Below, piece by piece: positions 1 through 10,101 of a DNA stretch of 33,370 nt. Below the pieces are notes generated by a model, which saw only the letters and a program-made list of their open reading frames with translations, was not told the origin of the DNA and searched no databases. Made by a program: the position numbers and the translations under genes. Each line of letters begins with the position of its first letter. The stretch's first letter is position 1. Origin of the DNA: Chara braunii (Eukaryota > Streptophyta > Charophyceae > Charales > Characeae); assembly GCA_003427395.1 (NCBI GenBank), contig BFEA01000119.1, positions 877,180 through 910,549 of the forward strand, written 5' to 3'.

Positions 1-61
1 GCCGTAGCGGTATCTCCAGCGCAGCAGGTATGTAGTAACCCAATCTTGTATCGCTCAACCT

Positions 62-116
<55 letters not shown>

Positions 117-278
117 CTTCTTCTTCGTCGTGGTCTTCTCTGCAGGTGCGCGGCGGCTTCTCCAACCTCCAGGTCCGCTATGGCGGACTTCTTCTCTTGG
201 CGGCCACCTCAGCTATGGCGCATCACTCCCTGCACACGACGGCGCGCATGGAATAGCGGGTACCGGCTCTGATACGAA
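1..278 (-). mobile_element. Family-1 retrotransposon leader and primer-binding site (left copy)
   Basis: This is the untranslated leader of a minus-strand LTR retrotransposon whose gag gene would lie left of the window. The stretch at 265-278 is, on the minus strand, TTCGTATCAGAGCC. That closely matches the initiator-methionine tRNA primer-binding site common in plant LTR elements (TGGTATCAGAGC) and sits directly against the LTR end at 279. A (CT)n tract at about 69-113 and the words before it (caatcttgtatcgctc) recur in the other leader copy near 25,271-25,360, which supports common origin. The long open frame across the tract is only a translated microsatellite and is not called as a gene. 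Confidence 0.72.
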
Positions 279-1130
279 TGCAATCAGACTTGCTTTCATT
301 CACACTTTACATGTATGCAAACAGGCGCACAGCAAACTGGCAACAAGCGCCCACTCAGAACTCAGAGATATGGTCGCCGGAAACACAGTCCAGATACAAG
401 TTCACTTTCGATGGCTATGGCGACTCAGCGCCAAACTCTCTGTTCGCATACACCGGATCACCCTGGATATCCCACAAGTGATACTCTGCACTCACACATA
501 CACACACACACTACACACTAACTCTAGCTATGGCGGCTATGGCCGCAACTACCCTATCGCTATGCTACGCTCCTTCTCTCTCGCCCACTTCGGCCCCGGG
601 CTCACTGGGGACCTCCTTGCACAAGCCGCTGTGGCAGCGCTTCCGCATGGCTCACGCAGGAATGAATGAATGGCTGGGCGCTGCCTCTTGATTTATACGT
701 CTGGAGCTCGTTGGTCTGCCCCTTTCCATCGGGCCATGGTGCACACAGTCCCTCATGGTACTTGCTGGACCGGACTGGGACTGGCTGGACCTTACCGCTG
801 ACTGCTTCGGGACTCACTGCTATCTTACTGAGGTCGTACTGCAATCGCTCTGCAGTTAGTCCACCACTTGACTCACCAGTTGCCCCCAGGCTGACCTTCT
901 AGAAGGCTACAGCTAAGACTTCTAGACTTCACCAAGACTTCTATTCGACAGACCTACAGATCGAACCCATACGACCTACGGACCTATGACAGCCTACCCG
1001 TTGCTTAGTAGTACACAGGTCTCGGGTTCAACTCTCGGGGTCTACACAGGTACTGTACACGGTGGGGTAAGGACTAGGGATCGAGCCCTGGGATCTGCAT
1101 CTGCTACTGCAAAAGGTGAAAACCGTTTCA
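279..1130 (-). repeat. Family-1 LTR, copy A
   Basis: A long terminal repeat read on the minus strand. It begins TGAAACGGTTTTCACC at 1130 and ends CTGATTGCA at 279, so it has the canonical TG...CA ends. The primer-binding site abuts its 279 side, making this the 5' LTR of an element running left. A TATA box (GTATAAATC on the minus strand, about 690-698) is in the same relative place as in copies B and C. Right of 1130 the sequence enters a plus-strand integrase gene, so the element appears to have inserted into that older element. The left partner LTR is outside the window, so a target-site duplication cannot be checked. Confidence 0.78.
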
Positions 1131-2344
1131 AAGGGATCTGCCGAAAAGTTTGTGGCTGAGTGTCAAGTCTGTCAACGAATCAAACAGTCCAGACAGAAGC
1201 CCATGTGGCTACTTACACAGCTTCCCATTCCCAATGTTCTCGGGGAGTCCGTCTCTATCGACTTCATCGACAAGGGGAAGGTAAGTAAGAATGGCTATTC
1301 GCAAGTGATGGTGATTGTTGATTGTTTTTCTAAATTCCTGATTCTGATTCCCTTGCCATTGCATGCCCCAATTGAAGTTGTGATCCGTGAGTTCGAACAG
1401 AAGTATATTCTGCTGTTCGGAACCCCGAAAACTCTTGTGAGTGATCAGGACCCGCACTTCATAAGTACTGAATGTAAGGACTTCGCACCCTAACTCCCTG
1501 GCCTCCAACTATGTATGACATCTGGCCGTCATCCCGAAGCCAACGGTTTGGTGGAGGAGATCAACCAGACTGTGTTCCAACTTCTTCGTGCTTTAATCAT
1601 TCCGGATCAGGAAACATGGGATGAAGAGCTGTATTCGGTCAAGGGGTTGTACAGCAACTCCATCCATTCTTCCACCGGCATGATGCCAAACAGGCTGCAT
1701 TACGGTTGGCAGATTCGCAATCCGCTCTCCTACTTATTTCCTGAACAGCCAGCTGGTTTAACACCCGGTAGGCCTGGCTTCAGTGCGAAGTACAAGAAGC
1801 GCCAACCGTCGGATATGAAAGTGGGAAGTTATGTATGGGTCAAGATGTCTGAATTCTCTGAAGAAGAGGGAGTGTCATGCAAACTCTCCCGCTCTATTAC
1901 GGTCCGTGGGAAGTTCTAAACGTGATTGGCAAGGATGGGTTCGCCCCCTCATATACAGTTGCTGTGCCTCCTCGTCTGCGCACATACCCAGTCTTGCAGG
2001 CATCTAAACTGTATATACATCGTGATGCTAAGTCCTTCGATTATTGTGAGGACATGATTCCTCGTGCAATCAATGGCGGTCACGAGATGGATAGAATCAA
2101 ACAGCACGTAGGGAAGGGACGTAACAGACAGTACCAGGCTCACTTTATGTATCACCCATTGGATGATCTCTACTGGATCTCCAAGAAAGAACTGCTGCGC
2201 GGCGCACCTCGCGTTGTTAAAGCCTACGGGCGACAAATCGCCTCTAATGCTGTACCTAAAATCTCTGCCAAGATCACTGCTACGGAGTACTCTCGAAATC
2301 TATTTGCTTTGTTTGCTTACGATGTGTTTGTTGGGGACTCATAG
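1131..2344 (+). pseudogene. Ty3/gypsy integrase and chromodomain-like tail, broken
   Basis: This is the 3' part of a Ty3/gypsy pol gene. It starts mid-integrase, at the CxxC half of the HHCC zinc site (CQVCQRIK), because LTR copy A cuts off the 5' half. The catalytic triad positions are visible: D in SIDFID, D in VSDQDPHF, and E in the ANGLVEE segment after SGRHPE. A GPWEVLN segment (SH3-like C-terminal region) follows, then a chromodomain-like tail with RQYQAHFMYHPLDDLYW. An in-frame TAA at 1491-1493 splits the catalytic core. A one-base loss in a C run near 1888-1892 shifts the frame before YYGPWEVLN. The tail then reads to a stop at about 2342. It cannot make a working integrase. The tail suggests the chromovirus branch. 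Confidence 0.88.
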
Positions 2345-2370
2345 TGAGTTACTCGCTCGAAGGGACCTCA

Positions 2371-2390
2371 CTCTTAAGGGGGGGGGTTAG
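2371..2390 (+). other. Polypurine tract of the plus-strand gypsy element
   Basis: Shortly after the pol stop there is AAGGGGGGGGG, then TTAG, then TGTAATGACC. A G-rich purine run just before a TG dinucleotide is the standard plus-strand priming site immediately upstream of a 3' LTR. Confidence 0.72.
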
Positions 2391-3719
2391 TGTAATGACC
2401 TGACTGAACACGAACTGAGACCCGCAGCTGATTTCTGAGCTTTGCTCATGGACTGAATGCCTTGCTGAGTTTCACGCTTGCCACTGAGTTCTCTGAGTCT
2501 GTGTGTGTGCAAACTTGCTGGTCTGCATGTCTGTCTGAGTGCTAGTCGGCTTGAGTGTGTGTGCGACCCGCAAGGGCACTTGTTCGTTCATTGGGCCCGA
2601 AGGGCCGGTACTTACCTGTGGCCGTGACATTGAGGATTGCAGCGGGAAAACTCTCAAGTGGCGGGGAAAGAGGCCCGCAACACTTGAAGCAGCGGGGAAA
2701 CACTCAAGTAGCAGGTAGGCCGGTACCACACCATTTAGAGGTAGATGTGCCGGGTAGGCCGAGCAGAAGAAGACAAAACTTGGCATTTTTAGAGGTCCAG
2801 TAGTTGTAGGCTAGGTCTAGGCGGGTACCAGTCCAGCCAGTCAGTCTACGGCCTGTACGGGCAATATCAGAGTCTGCAATGATGTTTCCCTCCAAAATGG
2901 AGGAGGTACCCGTTGCTTGGAAGGCCGAGCAGCCTGGAAGTCACCGCCCAAGAGGCAAGTAAGCTGCTATATCTCCAGGCCGGGCGAAGAGCCCAGCCTC
3001 ATTGTCCGTGTGCAAGTTTGGCGACACACTGGTTGGAGCGCTGGCTGGAGCAAGGAGCAGGACTGCTGGGGAAGGAGCAAGGACACGGAGGAGGAAGAAG
3101 ACCAGGACGGGGGGGAGCGCTGGAGGTACTTCCTGGCTCTGGTGGCAGCCATCTTCATCACCTTGGTGGGCGCTGCAGCAGGAAGACCCCAGTGGGGGAG
3201 AGCTACACCAAGAAGGTTCGAGGCAGAGTCAGGCATAGCTGCTTTGGGTTGTCCTTTGGACATCAGGGCCAGGCCCTAGTAGTCCGCCATAGCCTCGGCC
3301 TTGGACGGAGGAGGAAGAAGGGTGGCCATGGCTATGGTGGACCTACATGATACCTGCAGTAGAAGAGGGATTCGGATATTGATTCTGCTTCAGCCATTCA
3401 ACATTATTATTATTATTTCTTGTGTGAACAAGAGAGGAGGAGATAAGGAGGAGGAGAGTGGTTGGTGAAGAAGAAGAGCATTATCATTTGTCTATGCTGG
3501 TGTACATCATCTTCTTCTTTGTTTCTTTCTTCTTCTTCTTCTTCTTACTCTCTCTCTCCTCTCAAGTTCATTCATATCTCTTTGCAATTGGACGACATTG
3601 TACTTCCTGATGAATGTGTACTTCGAAATTGGCCAGTATTATAACAGTAAAAGGGATTGAGAAGGGTGGCATTTGCATCTGTGGACTGATTGGCAATTTG
3701 GTGTATGACGCTTATGCAG
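2391..3719 (+). repeat. 3' LTR start of the plus-strand gypsy element, then unresolved intron sequence
   Basis: An LTR begins at 2391 (TGTAATGACCTGACTG) directly after the polypurine tract. Its ends differ from family 1, so this is a second LTR family. I cannot place its right end, because no second copy in the window is clear enough to align. The region to about 3350 is GC-rich with overlapping open frames, none recognisable. From about 3400 it turns AT/CT-rich with runs of TCT and TTC. It finishes with the acceptor AG at 3718-3719 of TPS exon A. No N-terminal TPS exon is visible in 1-3719. Confidence 0.5.
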
Positions 3720-4114
3720 GGGTGTGTGCCAGTTTTCCTGGATGAAGAGACGGTGGATCAATACTACAATGGCTACTGCAATAATGTGCTGTGGCCGCTG
3801 TTCCACTACATAGGTGTAACTTATCCAATGGAGGACAAGCTGGCGTCGACACGAAGCCTTCAAGCACAGTGGCTGGCTTACCAGTTTGCCAATCGCCAGT
3901 TTGCGAACGTCGTACTGAACGAGTACAGGGAGGGGGATACCGTGTGGTGCCATGACTACCATCTCATGTTGCTCCCCTCTATGCTGAAGGAGAAAAGTGA
4001 GCGGATGAAAGTGGGGTGGTTCTTGCACACACCATTCCCGTCCTCTGAGATTTACAGGACGCTGCCGCTACGGAGGGAGATTCTCACAGGCGTGTTGAGC
4101 TCTGATCTAATTGG
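3720..4114 (+). CDS. TPS1: Class I trehalose-6-phosphate synthase, exon A
   Basis: TPS joins UDP-glucose and glucose-6-phosphate into trehalose-6-phosphate in the cytosol. This exon encodes 131 codons plus two bases, starting GCVPVFLDEE. It includes QYYNGYCNN, WPLFHY, WCHDYHLMLLP, then GWFLHTPFPSSEIYRTLP and SDLIG. The HDYHL and HTPFPSSEI blocks are hallmarks of the glycosyltransferase family 20 active-site region. The start was set at the acceptor AG at 3718-3719, because upstream codons in the frame no longer resemble TPS. The donor is GG|GTAAGAG at 4115, leaving phase 2. There are no internal stops. The symbol refers to the class (AtTPS1-like), not a proven orthologue. The next exon lies 24 kb downstream. 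Confidence 0.93.
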
Positions 4115-4560
4115 GTAAGAGTTTTAAACCCAGTCGAAGCAAAACTCTCGTTGCATCATAAATTTCGCTACTGTACTTGTTTGCATCTCTCACGCTTGTG
4201 TTTGACACCACGCTGCCCCTACTGAGGGAGGTTCTCACTGGCGCATTGAGCTCAGATCTCATCGGGTAAGAGTTACAACATAGTTGGAAAGAAAACTCTT
4301 GCCCCTACGCATTGTAAGTTTGTTCCTATACTTGTTTACATTTTACACTGAAGTTTGACACCAAACAACCGTTTACGTGTACATCTCACGCGTGTGGTTG
4401 GTGTCAAACCTGGTCAAAGAAATACTATTGTTGCTATGCGTCATAACCTCATCCATATACTTGTTTACATCCGCGCTTGCATATGACACCACATAGCCGT
4501 ATGCTTGTACATCTCAGTCTTGCATTTGATTCCACTCAAATGTATACTGGAACATCTCAT
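4058..4560 (+). repeat. Degenerate tandem repeat that includes a copied exon end
   Basis: The last about 57 bases of exon A plus the first about 95 bases of the intron recur 151 bp downstream (4209-4353). The second copy keeps the donor GGGTAAGAGTT at 4264-4274. A third, intron-only copy follows at about 4354-4510; the recurring landmark is TTTGACACCA at 4201 and 4354. The copied exon end reads TLPLLREVLTGALSSDLIG. It has no acceptor in front of it, and reading through from exon A meets a TAA at 4116, so it is not a usable exon. Confidence 0.85.
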
Positions 4561-4594
4561 GCTGGATGTTGGCCCCTCATAACCGTATATGTGT

Positions 4595-4747
4595 ACATCT
4601 CACATTTGGGACTCGCTTGCAAGTAGCACCACGTAAGGGAATTGTCAATCAAGTGAACTCTACCTGTTGTACATCTCACATTTGGGACTCACTTGCAAGT
4701 AGCACCACATAAGGGAATTGTCGATCACGTGAACTCCTACCTGTTGT
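4595..4747 (+). repeat. 76-bp direct repeat, two copies
   Basis: ACATCTCACATTTGGGACTC begins at 4595 and again at 4671. Both copies run through AAGGGAATTGTC to CTACCTGTTGT with few differences. It is non-coding intron sequence. Confidence 0.85.
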
Positions 4748-5118
4748 ATCTCAGGATGTGTAGCTCTATTCTGTTCTTCTCTTTTTTGTTCTTGTCTTTT
4801 TTTGTTTTCTCTTTGTTGTCTCACTCTGTTTTTCAAAGGTGGGTCGGGCTTGATGTATGGTCATCCAACTGGCTGCTCCCAGTTATTTTTATTGTGAGTC
4901 TATACAGATTCGAACTCAGCTCTGCTTATCAACAGTATATGGGTGTAGCCACATTGGCCGAGTATTATACCTAGCTCCTGCAGACAGACATGTATGCGAT
5001 GAAACAGGGGGCACTTCAGCGATTCATTGGGAGGTGGTTAGTGTGTGTTCCTATATTTTACCGGGCAGCTCTGTTTGACTATATATATTGAAACTCCGAC
5101 GAAACAGTTTGTCACAGC

Positions 5119-5222
5119 CCCTCGTTTGTTGTCCTCTTCTCTCTCTCTGCCTACGGTTTACCGGGCAGGCCCTCGTTTGTTGTCCTCTTCTCTCTCTCTG
5201 CCTACGGTTTGCCGGGCAGTTC
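5119..5222 (+). repeat. 51-bp direct repeat, two copies
   Basis: CCCTCGTTTGTTGTCCTC begins near 5120 and 5171. Each unit contains a short CT run and ends CTACGGTTTRCCGGGCAG. A third copy of only the last part (TTTTACCGGGCAG) lies near 5058. It is non-coding. Confidence 0.82.
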
Positions 5223-5384
5223 TGTTTGTGACGATATATATGTATGTCTGTATATAATTATGCGTACAATATACAAGAGATCGTTGACTGGAGGTCAAAA
5301 GTTTGTACAGTCTTTGGAACACTAGAGAATGTGTTGGCCTGCACTTTCCAGCAATCTGTGTGTTGGAACATTGGGTAAAATTGG

Positions 5385-5453
5385 AATTGGAACGCTACAG
5401 AGAAGATTAATGTGCTCTCTGCTCAAGGATGGTGCACATGAATTGAGAAATGG
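5385..5453 (+). pseudogene. U6 snRNA retropseudogene, 5'-truncated
   Basis: The sequence aattggaacgctacagagaa, then gatta, ctcaaggatg, a diverged gcaca stretch and gagaaatgg, follows the central and 3' part of U6 spliceosomal RNA in order. The ACAGAGA box is intact. The catalytic AGC triad that should follow GATT is changed (gattaatg), so it should not function. The 5' stem-loop region is absent. The 3' end runs into A-rich sequence (ataaaacaaaaatcaaaatc) instead of the U-rich U6 tail. 5' truncation plus an A-rich tail is the mark of LINE-type reverse transcription of a cellular RNA. Confidence 0.78.
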
Positions 5454-6144
5454 ATAAAACAAAAATCAAAATCAAGATAAAAGGACGAACAAACAGGAGA
5501 GAAAAAAAAAAGAAAAGAAAATGGATGTGCTGTCCAACGTCTTTGTTGTTGTCGTTATTTCAGCTTTTATGTGTTTTAATTTTCCAAACACCCTCTCCCC
5601 TATCTCAGAAGTGTATTGTATGGGACAGGAAGTGAGCTTGAGTGCAAGAGAATGGTTTCTGGACTGGGAAAAGGATATACTCTGGAACCAGGACTGCATA
5701 TGGGATCAAGGTTTCTCCCCCTCCCCCCTCCCTTTTGGTGTGACCTTCACACCATGGGCATCAGGTTTAGGGTGAGACTTTTTGTGGATCTGAGCAACTG
5801 TCACCTGTACTATGTGGGGAATCTGGGGATGGAGCGTTTGAGGATGGTTCTTAGACTGTCTCTGCTAAAGCATCTCATTTTCTATTCCTCACACGCCTTG
5901 TCTGGGTGTGAGGGCTGGAACCCATTTTTAGGGTCTACACTTACTAGCATTATCTCAAACGTATCTGACTGCATTTATGACTGGGCCTGTATGTACCTGG
6001 TCGCAGTGCCGGCCAGAGATTGGTGAAGTGTGAATATGCCGTTACTCTGGAGTTCGACTGCACGCTATGGCATTGTAGTATCATCCTACAGACAGTCACC
6101 AAACGAAGAAATAAAAAGGAAAAGATTCAAAAGAACCAAAAAAG
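5454..6144 (+). other. Intron sequence with no recognised gene
   Basis: Several short overlapping open frames occur, none with a recognisable domain. The stretch contains an A-rich part (5454-5520) and otherwise looks like single-copy intron sequence. Confidence 0.5.
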
Positions 6145-6325
6145 CATGGCTACACCGGACATGGACCCGCTCAGTCAATGTCCGGATTCCGGACGCAGGT
6201 CCGGAACTTTCCGGACGTCCGGAGTTCCGGACACATCCGAACTTCCGGACATTGGCTGTTTCGGACAGTCCGGACTTCCAGGCAGGTCCGGAAAAGTCCG
6301 GAATGTAAAAAAACTTGTTTTTTTT
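6145..6325 (+). repeat. CCGGA-rich short repeat, copy 1
   Basis: After GCATGGCTACA at 6145 the hexamer TCCGGA or close variants recur about a dozen times in some 150 bp (for example tccggattccggacgcaggt). The block ends against a homopolymer-rich stretch (aaaaaaacttg then a T run at 6317-6330). A relative in the opposite orientation lies at 12,617-12,725. No protein is supported; open frames here are rich in FRT/SGH repeats in all three frames, as expected of a simple repeat. Confidence 0.75.
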
Positions 6326-6829
6326 TTTTGTCAGAAAAAGGGCGACAGCCTTCAGAAATCATCATCGAACTGACTGGCCCCATGCAGATTCAGAGTCATT
6401 GTACTAGTTTGATTCCATCTGGATTCGAATTCAGGTCTGCTTATCAACAGATCATGGGTATACCGTACAGCATCACGGGCTGGGTAGTAGTAGTACACAC
6501 TTGTCGTAGTTTCAAAGTACACACTGTTAGTTTAACATACTCATTGTATTACAAACTTGCAAAGAAAAAGAAAACGACGTACCTCCACGCCTCGACCGCG
6601 TCATACCTGCGAGCACACACATAAACAACACAAAAGAGACGCTGGTCTTCGACAATTGCAAGTGAAAAACAAGAAAGTTAAAAAAGAGAGAAAATTGAGA
6701 AAATGATTAAAATTTAAATTCATAGAACCCGCAGAGTGCGGTCCCGAAGACTGAACTTTGGGACTTCCTTACACATAACTTCATAACAGCTCACATAACT
6801 TACTCTCTCTCTCTCTCTCTCTTCTTGCT
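6326..6829 (+). other. AT-rich intron spacer with a short CT tract
   Basis: No gene is recognisable. A (CT)n tract lies at about 6802-6822, and A-rich runs occur at 6560-6720. The terminal inverted repeat of the neighbouring hAT element should fall here or just outside, but I could not identify one with confidence. Confidence 0.4.
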
Positions 6830-9549
6830 CTAATCTTTGCGTTTTTTTTTTGCAAGCGGTTCATAGTCAGAATCAGCAACCGATGATTCTGAAGATTCGT
6901 CTGTGCTGCTGTCCTCCCGCTCTTCGGCTTCGGGGCTGCCCTTCCGAGATGTTTCACCCTCTGCCTCGGGGCGGGTGGCCTCCACTTGCATCTCCTCTCC
7001 CGGCAAGGCCTTCCGCGGTCGCCCTCGAGGCCTCTTCGCAGCAACCTCAACAACAGCATCCTGGTCGCTCCCCTGCTCACATGCCTCTCCATCTTCCACC
7101 ATCGCCACCACGTCCGCTGCAGCATCCTGCACCTGTGCCACCTTCCGCGGTCGCCCTCGAGGCCTATTCGAGGGCGCCTTCACATTTGGTGCACACGCTT
7201 CAGCTCTCGCAATGATATACTTCTCAGCATGCTCGTGAGTGACAGTCTTGCTCGCACATTGAGATTCCTCCAAATGCAACCGGGCGAGGTACTTGGAAGG
7301 CCGTATGGCCTTCCTCCATGAAGGCAGGTCCTTGTTGAACTCCCTTTCGAGCTCAAGCAAGCTGCTGCTGGCCCGCTGGCGTGCAATGGGTTTGTCATGG
7401 CGACGTTCTCAACGCCACCATCATTGGCGTCGTCATCTTCTCCCTTGCCATCCTCTCCCTCCTCCCTATCCCTGCGCAGCTTGGCTTTCCACTCCTCCAC
7501 CCTCTTCTTTGCCTCCTCACACAAGCTCCGGTGTCAAGTCCCCAACCCCGTTCCTCCATGGCTTCTTCTTCTTCGCCGCCTCCTTTTCATCAGGCTTCTT
7601 CTCTAGATTGTCCAACAGATGCTGGTTCCATCTGTTGTACACCAATCTGCTCAATTGTTCGACACCAAGGCTGTTCCGTGGTTTGGTGTGAATTCTTTCG
7701 AAGAGACTCCAGTTCCGCTCGCACCCCGAGGCAGAGGACCCCTGTCCAAGCAAACGGATCGCCTGGCGTTGCAAGTTCGGCATGTCGCTGCACCACTTCC
7801 TCCACCATCTCGCTGGCTGGCCTTTGGACACGTCTGCAAGGGCTCTCTCACTTCTGAACTTCCCCGTCCCTTCAATCCAGCAATTTACTTCCTCGTCCAA
7901 CTCCCGGTACGCTGAAGGCTTCGCCCAAGAGTACAGCCATGTCCAGAATCCATCCATTACCTCTGGATCCTTGTCCAGGCTAGAGTCCCTGAACTCAGGA
8001 TCGAGAAACATCGCTGCGCAATGCAGCGGAGAAGTCATCGTGTCCCACCTCCGCATGATGATCTCCTCGAGGTCCCCCTTTTCCACTTCTGTGAAACAGT
8101 CCTGCTTCCGTAAGCTCTCCACAACCTCGTCCATGTGCCCGTAGATCTTGCTGATCGTTGGGCCGACTCCGTCACTCAACCTCAACAAGTCGAGGAGTTG
8201 TGGGGACGTCTTCTGCACCTTCTCCACTCCCGCGCAGACATCATTGTCCAAGATGGTCGCTGTTGCAGAGTGAAACAAGTGACGCTGCCCTGGAAGCACG
8301 ATGCTTTCCTTCCAATCCTTGTCCGTCAAACATGTTCGCAGCGGCAGATACAAGTCTTGCATGCTGTCTAACATGATGAAGTTTGTGGCGAATCGAGTCG
8401 CCCCGGGCCTCGCAAGAATTGCTCCACGAGATTCGACAAAAAGGAAGTCTCTGACCTTTGTGTGGTTCATAAAAATTTTCACCAGCTCTGCTGCCTTCTT
8501 GAGCACCATGTCCACCCAACCGATCTTCTCGAATTGTTCGAAAATCAGGTCAATGATGTGTGCTGTGCACAGGACTGATAAGATGTGCTTGAACTCAGCT
8601 TTGACCATCCGCCCCGCAGCTGCGCAGGTGGCAGCATTATCCATCACCACCCGTACGACTGACTCCTCCCCGATCTCGCGGATAACCCTCGCCAAAATGT
8701 TGAAGTATGCCTTCGCCCCTTTGTCCCGACGCTGCATGCAAACAGCCCGCCAAAAGACGATGCCTTCGGGGAAGGAGACCACATGCAAACAGCCCGCCAA
8801 AAGACGATGCTTTTGGGGAAGGAGACCTTGACGTTCAAGAACGGTCTTCCTCGTCTATTGGTCCAACCGTCAAGTTGCAACATGCAACCGCTGACGGGCC
8901 ACTGCTTCCTCAGGCGCTCCATCCTCTCCGACACCCGCTTTCTCGTAACAGCCTCCCTTTTTGTTCGCACATCATCAAATCTCGCGTACTGGAAGGACTT
9001 AGGGGCGTCCATCAACTTCTTCACCATTCAGTCCCAGTACACGCTCCGCATCATGTTGAACGGTATGCACTCGGCAGTCGTCCAGTCGTCCACCGAATGT
9101 TGGGTTTCCTCGTTCTTTGTGATGGTTGCTCCACTGTCGGTGATTTTAATCTGTTTGGTGGCTGTTGTTGATGTCCTCGTGTGCGCAACGGTAGTGACCG
9201 GATCGTTTGCATCATTCTCGTCCTCTCCCGAAGAGGAGTCATTCTGACCAGCTGCTTCGGGAACCAACCCCCCAAGCTCTGCAATGGCGGCGTTTCTTTC
9301 TTCCACCCTCCGCCGCAATTCCCCCTTGCGGATTGTGCCCCTGAGACCCTCGACAGCGCAAGCACCATTGAGGAAGTGCGTCCTCAGCCGAGATGCGGTC
9401 CCGGTTCTCTCCTGGTCGCAGTACCTGTATCTCCTCTTCTTGTTGCCCTTGTCTAATGGGCCGGACAGAGCGACTTCTTCGAAGTGCTCCACTCCTTGGG
9501 CTGAGTGCTTCGTCATGATGCTGCAGAACACACGCAGGGCACAAAACAA
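6830..9549 (-). pseudogene. hAT-superfamily transposase, decayed, with AT-hook tail
   Basis: This is a cut-and-paste DNA transposase. Read on the minus strand from 9549 it has a BED-zinc-finger-like N-terminus (RYC...ASRLRTHFLNGAC, first cysteine not evident). A DUF659-type core follows with LDGWTNRRGR (first catalytic D near 8870) and VVMDNAATCAAAG (second D near 8640). The C-terminal hAT dimerisation block is SGCERNWSLFERIHTK (E at 7718-7720) plus SLGVEQLSRLVYNRWN. Past the dimerisation block a basic/acidic tail continues in shifted frames to 6830. It carries RPRGRPRK twice (AT-hooks at about 7141-7166 and 7009-7034) and ends LAKKKRKD, a nuclear-localisation-like run. Damage: TGA at 9028-9030, a 47-bp tandem duplication at 8735-8828 that shifts frame, a shift with TGA near 7517-7524, and another shift near 7360-7400. 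It is not functional. Confidence 0.9.
8735..8828 (-). repeat. 47-bp tandem duplication inside the hAT transposase
   Basis: CATGCAAACAGCCCGCCAAA begins at 8735 and again at 8782, each running to GGGGAAGGAGACC. Because 47 is not a multiple of three, the duplication moves the core out of frame. The peptide FWRAVCM is therefore encoded twice, once in each of two frames. Removing one unit would join the LNVKVSFPK side to the RRDKGAKAYF side in one frame. Confidence 0.92.
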
Positions 9550-9933
9550 TGCGAAATGGAGTGAGAGTCTAACACCCCCAGTCCATCATGCCGACATCCC
9601 ATCAAACTCCCTCTCCCCACCTAACCCCCCCAGCCCCCCCCACTACCCCCTCGTCCGATTGATCGAGTGATGAGCACTTCCAAAACTCCAACTGATAGGA
9701 CAGCATACCCCCACCCCCCATGGGGTCGAATGTCCGATATGATTAATTGCGGGGGATGCATAACAGCAAGTGCCACATAAGCATTTTCGAAACTCGAATT
9801 GATCGGACAGCATATCCCCACCCCCCGGTTGCGTCAAAAGTCTGAATGATTAGTTGCATGGGGGTGTATGAATAGACGAAAAACATTCAGAGTTTTAAAG
9901 TACTAGTGCCACATAAGCATTTCTCAGCACCCA
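9550..9933 (+). repeat. Spacer with two imperfect tandem units of about 110-130 bp
   Basis: Units start at about 9671 (GAGCACTTCCAAAACTCCAA) and 9780 (AAGCATTTTCGAAACTCGAA). Both contain GACAGCATAYCCCCACCCCCC. A third start (ACATAAGCATTTC) lies at 9911. C-rich stretches fall at 9600-9650. No coding signal is present. Confidence 0.65.
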
Positions 9934-9976
9934 TGATTGATTGATTGATTGATTGATTGGTCGTGTCGTTGTTTGG

Positions 9977-10009
<33 letters not shown>

Positions 10010-10101
10010 CGACCGCTTGATCGGTCCGTTGGCTGTTCGTGTCGTTGTTTGTCGTTGTTTGGACAACGACACGAACAGCCAACGGACCGATCAAGCGGTC
10101 G

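Noticed and set aside
46-669. 207-codon open frame starting in the CT microsatellite
   Set aside because: It is leader and LTR sequence of a retrotransposon; the leucine/serine run is a translated CT repeat that also opens in other frames.
2913-3350. 145-codon open frame with glycine/arginine-rich sequence, possible novel gene
   Set aside because: Several frames are open at once in GC-rich sequence, it lies inside or next to an LTR, and no domain is recognisable.
4209-4265. Second TPS exon or alternative exon
   Set aside because: It has no acceptor upstream and an in-frame TAA separates it from exon A; it is a duplicated exon end.
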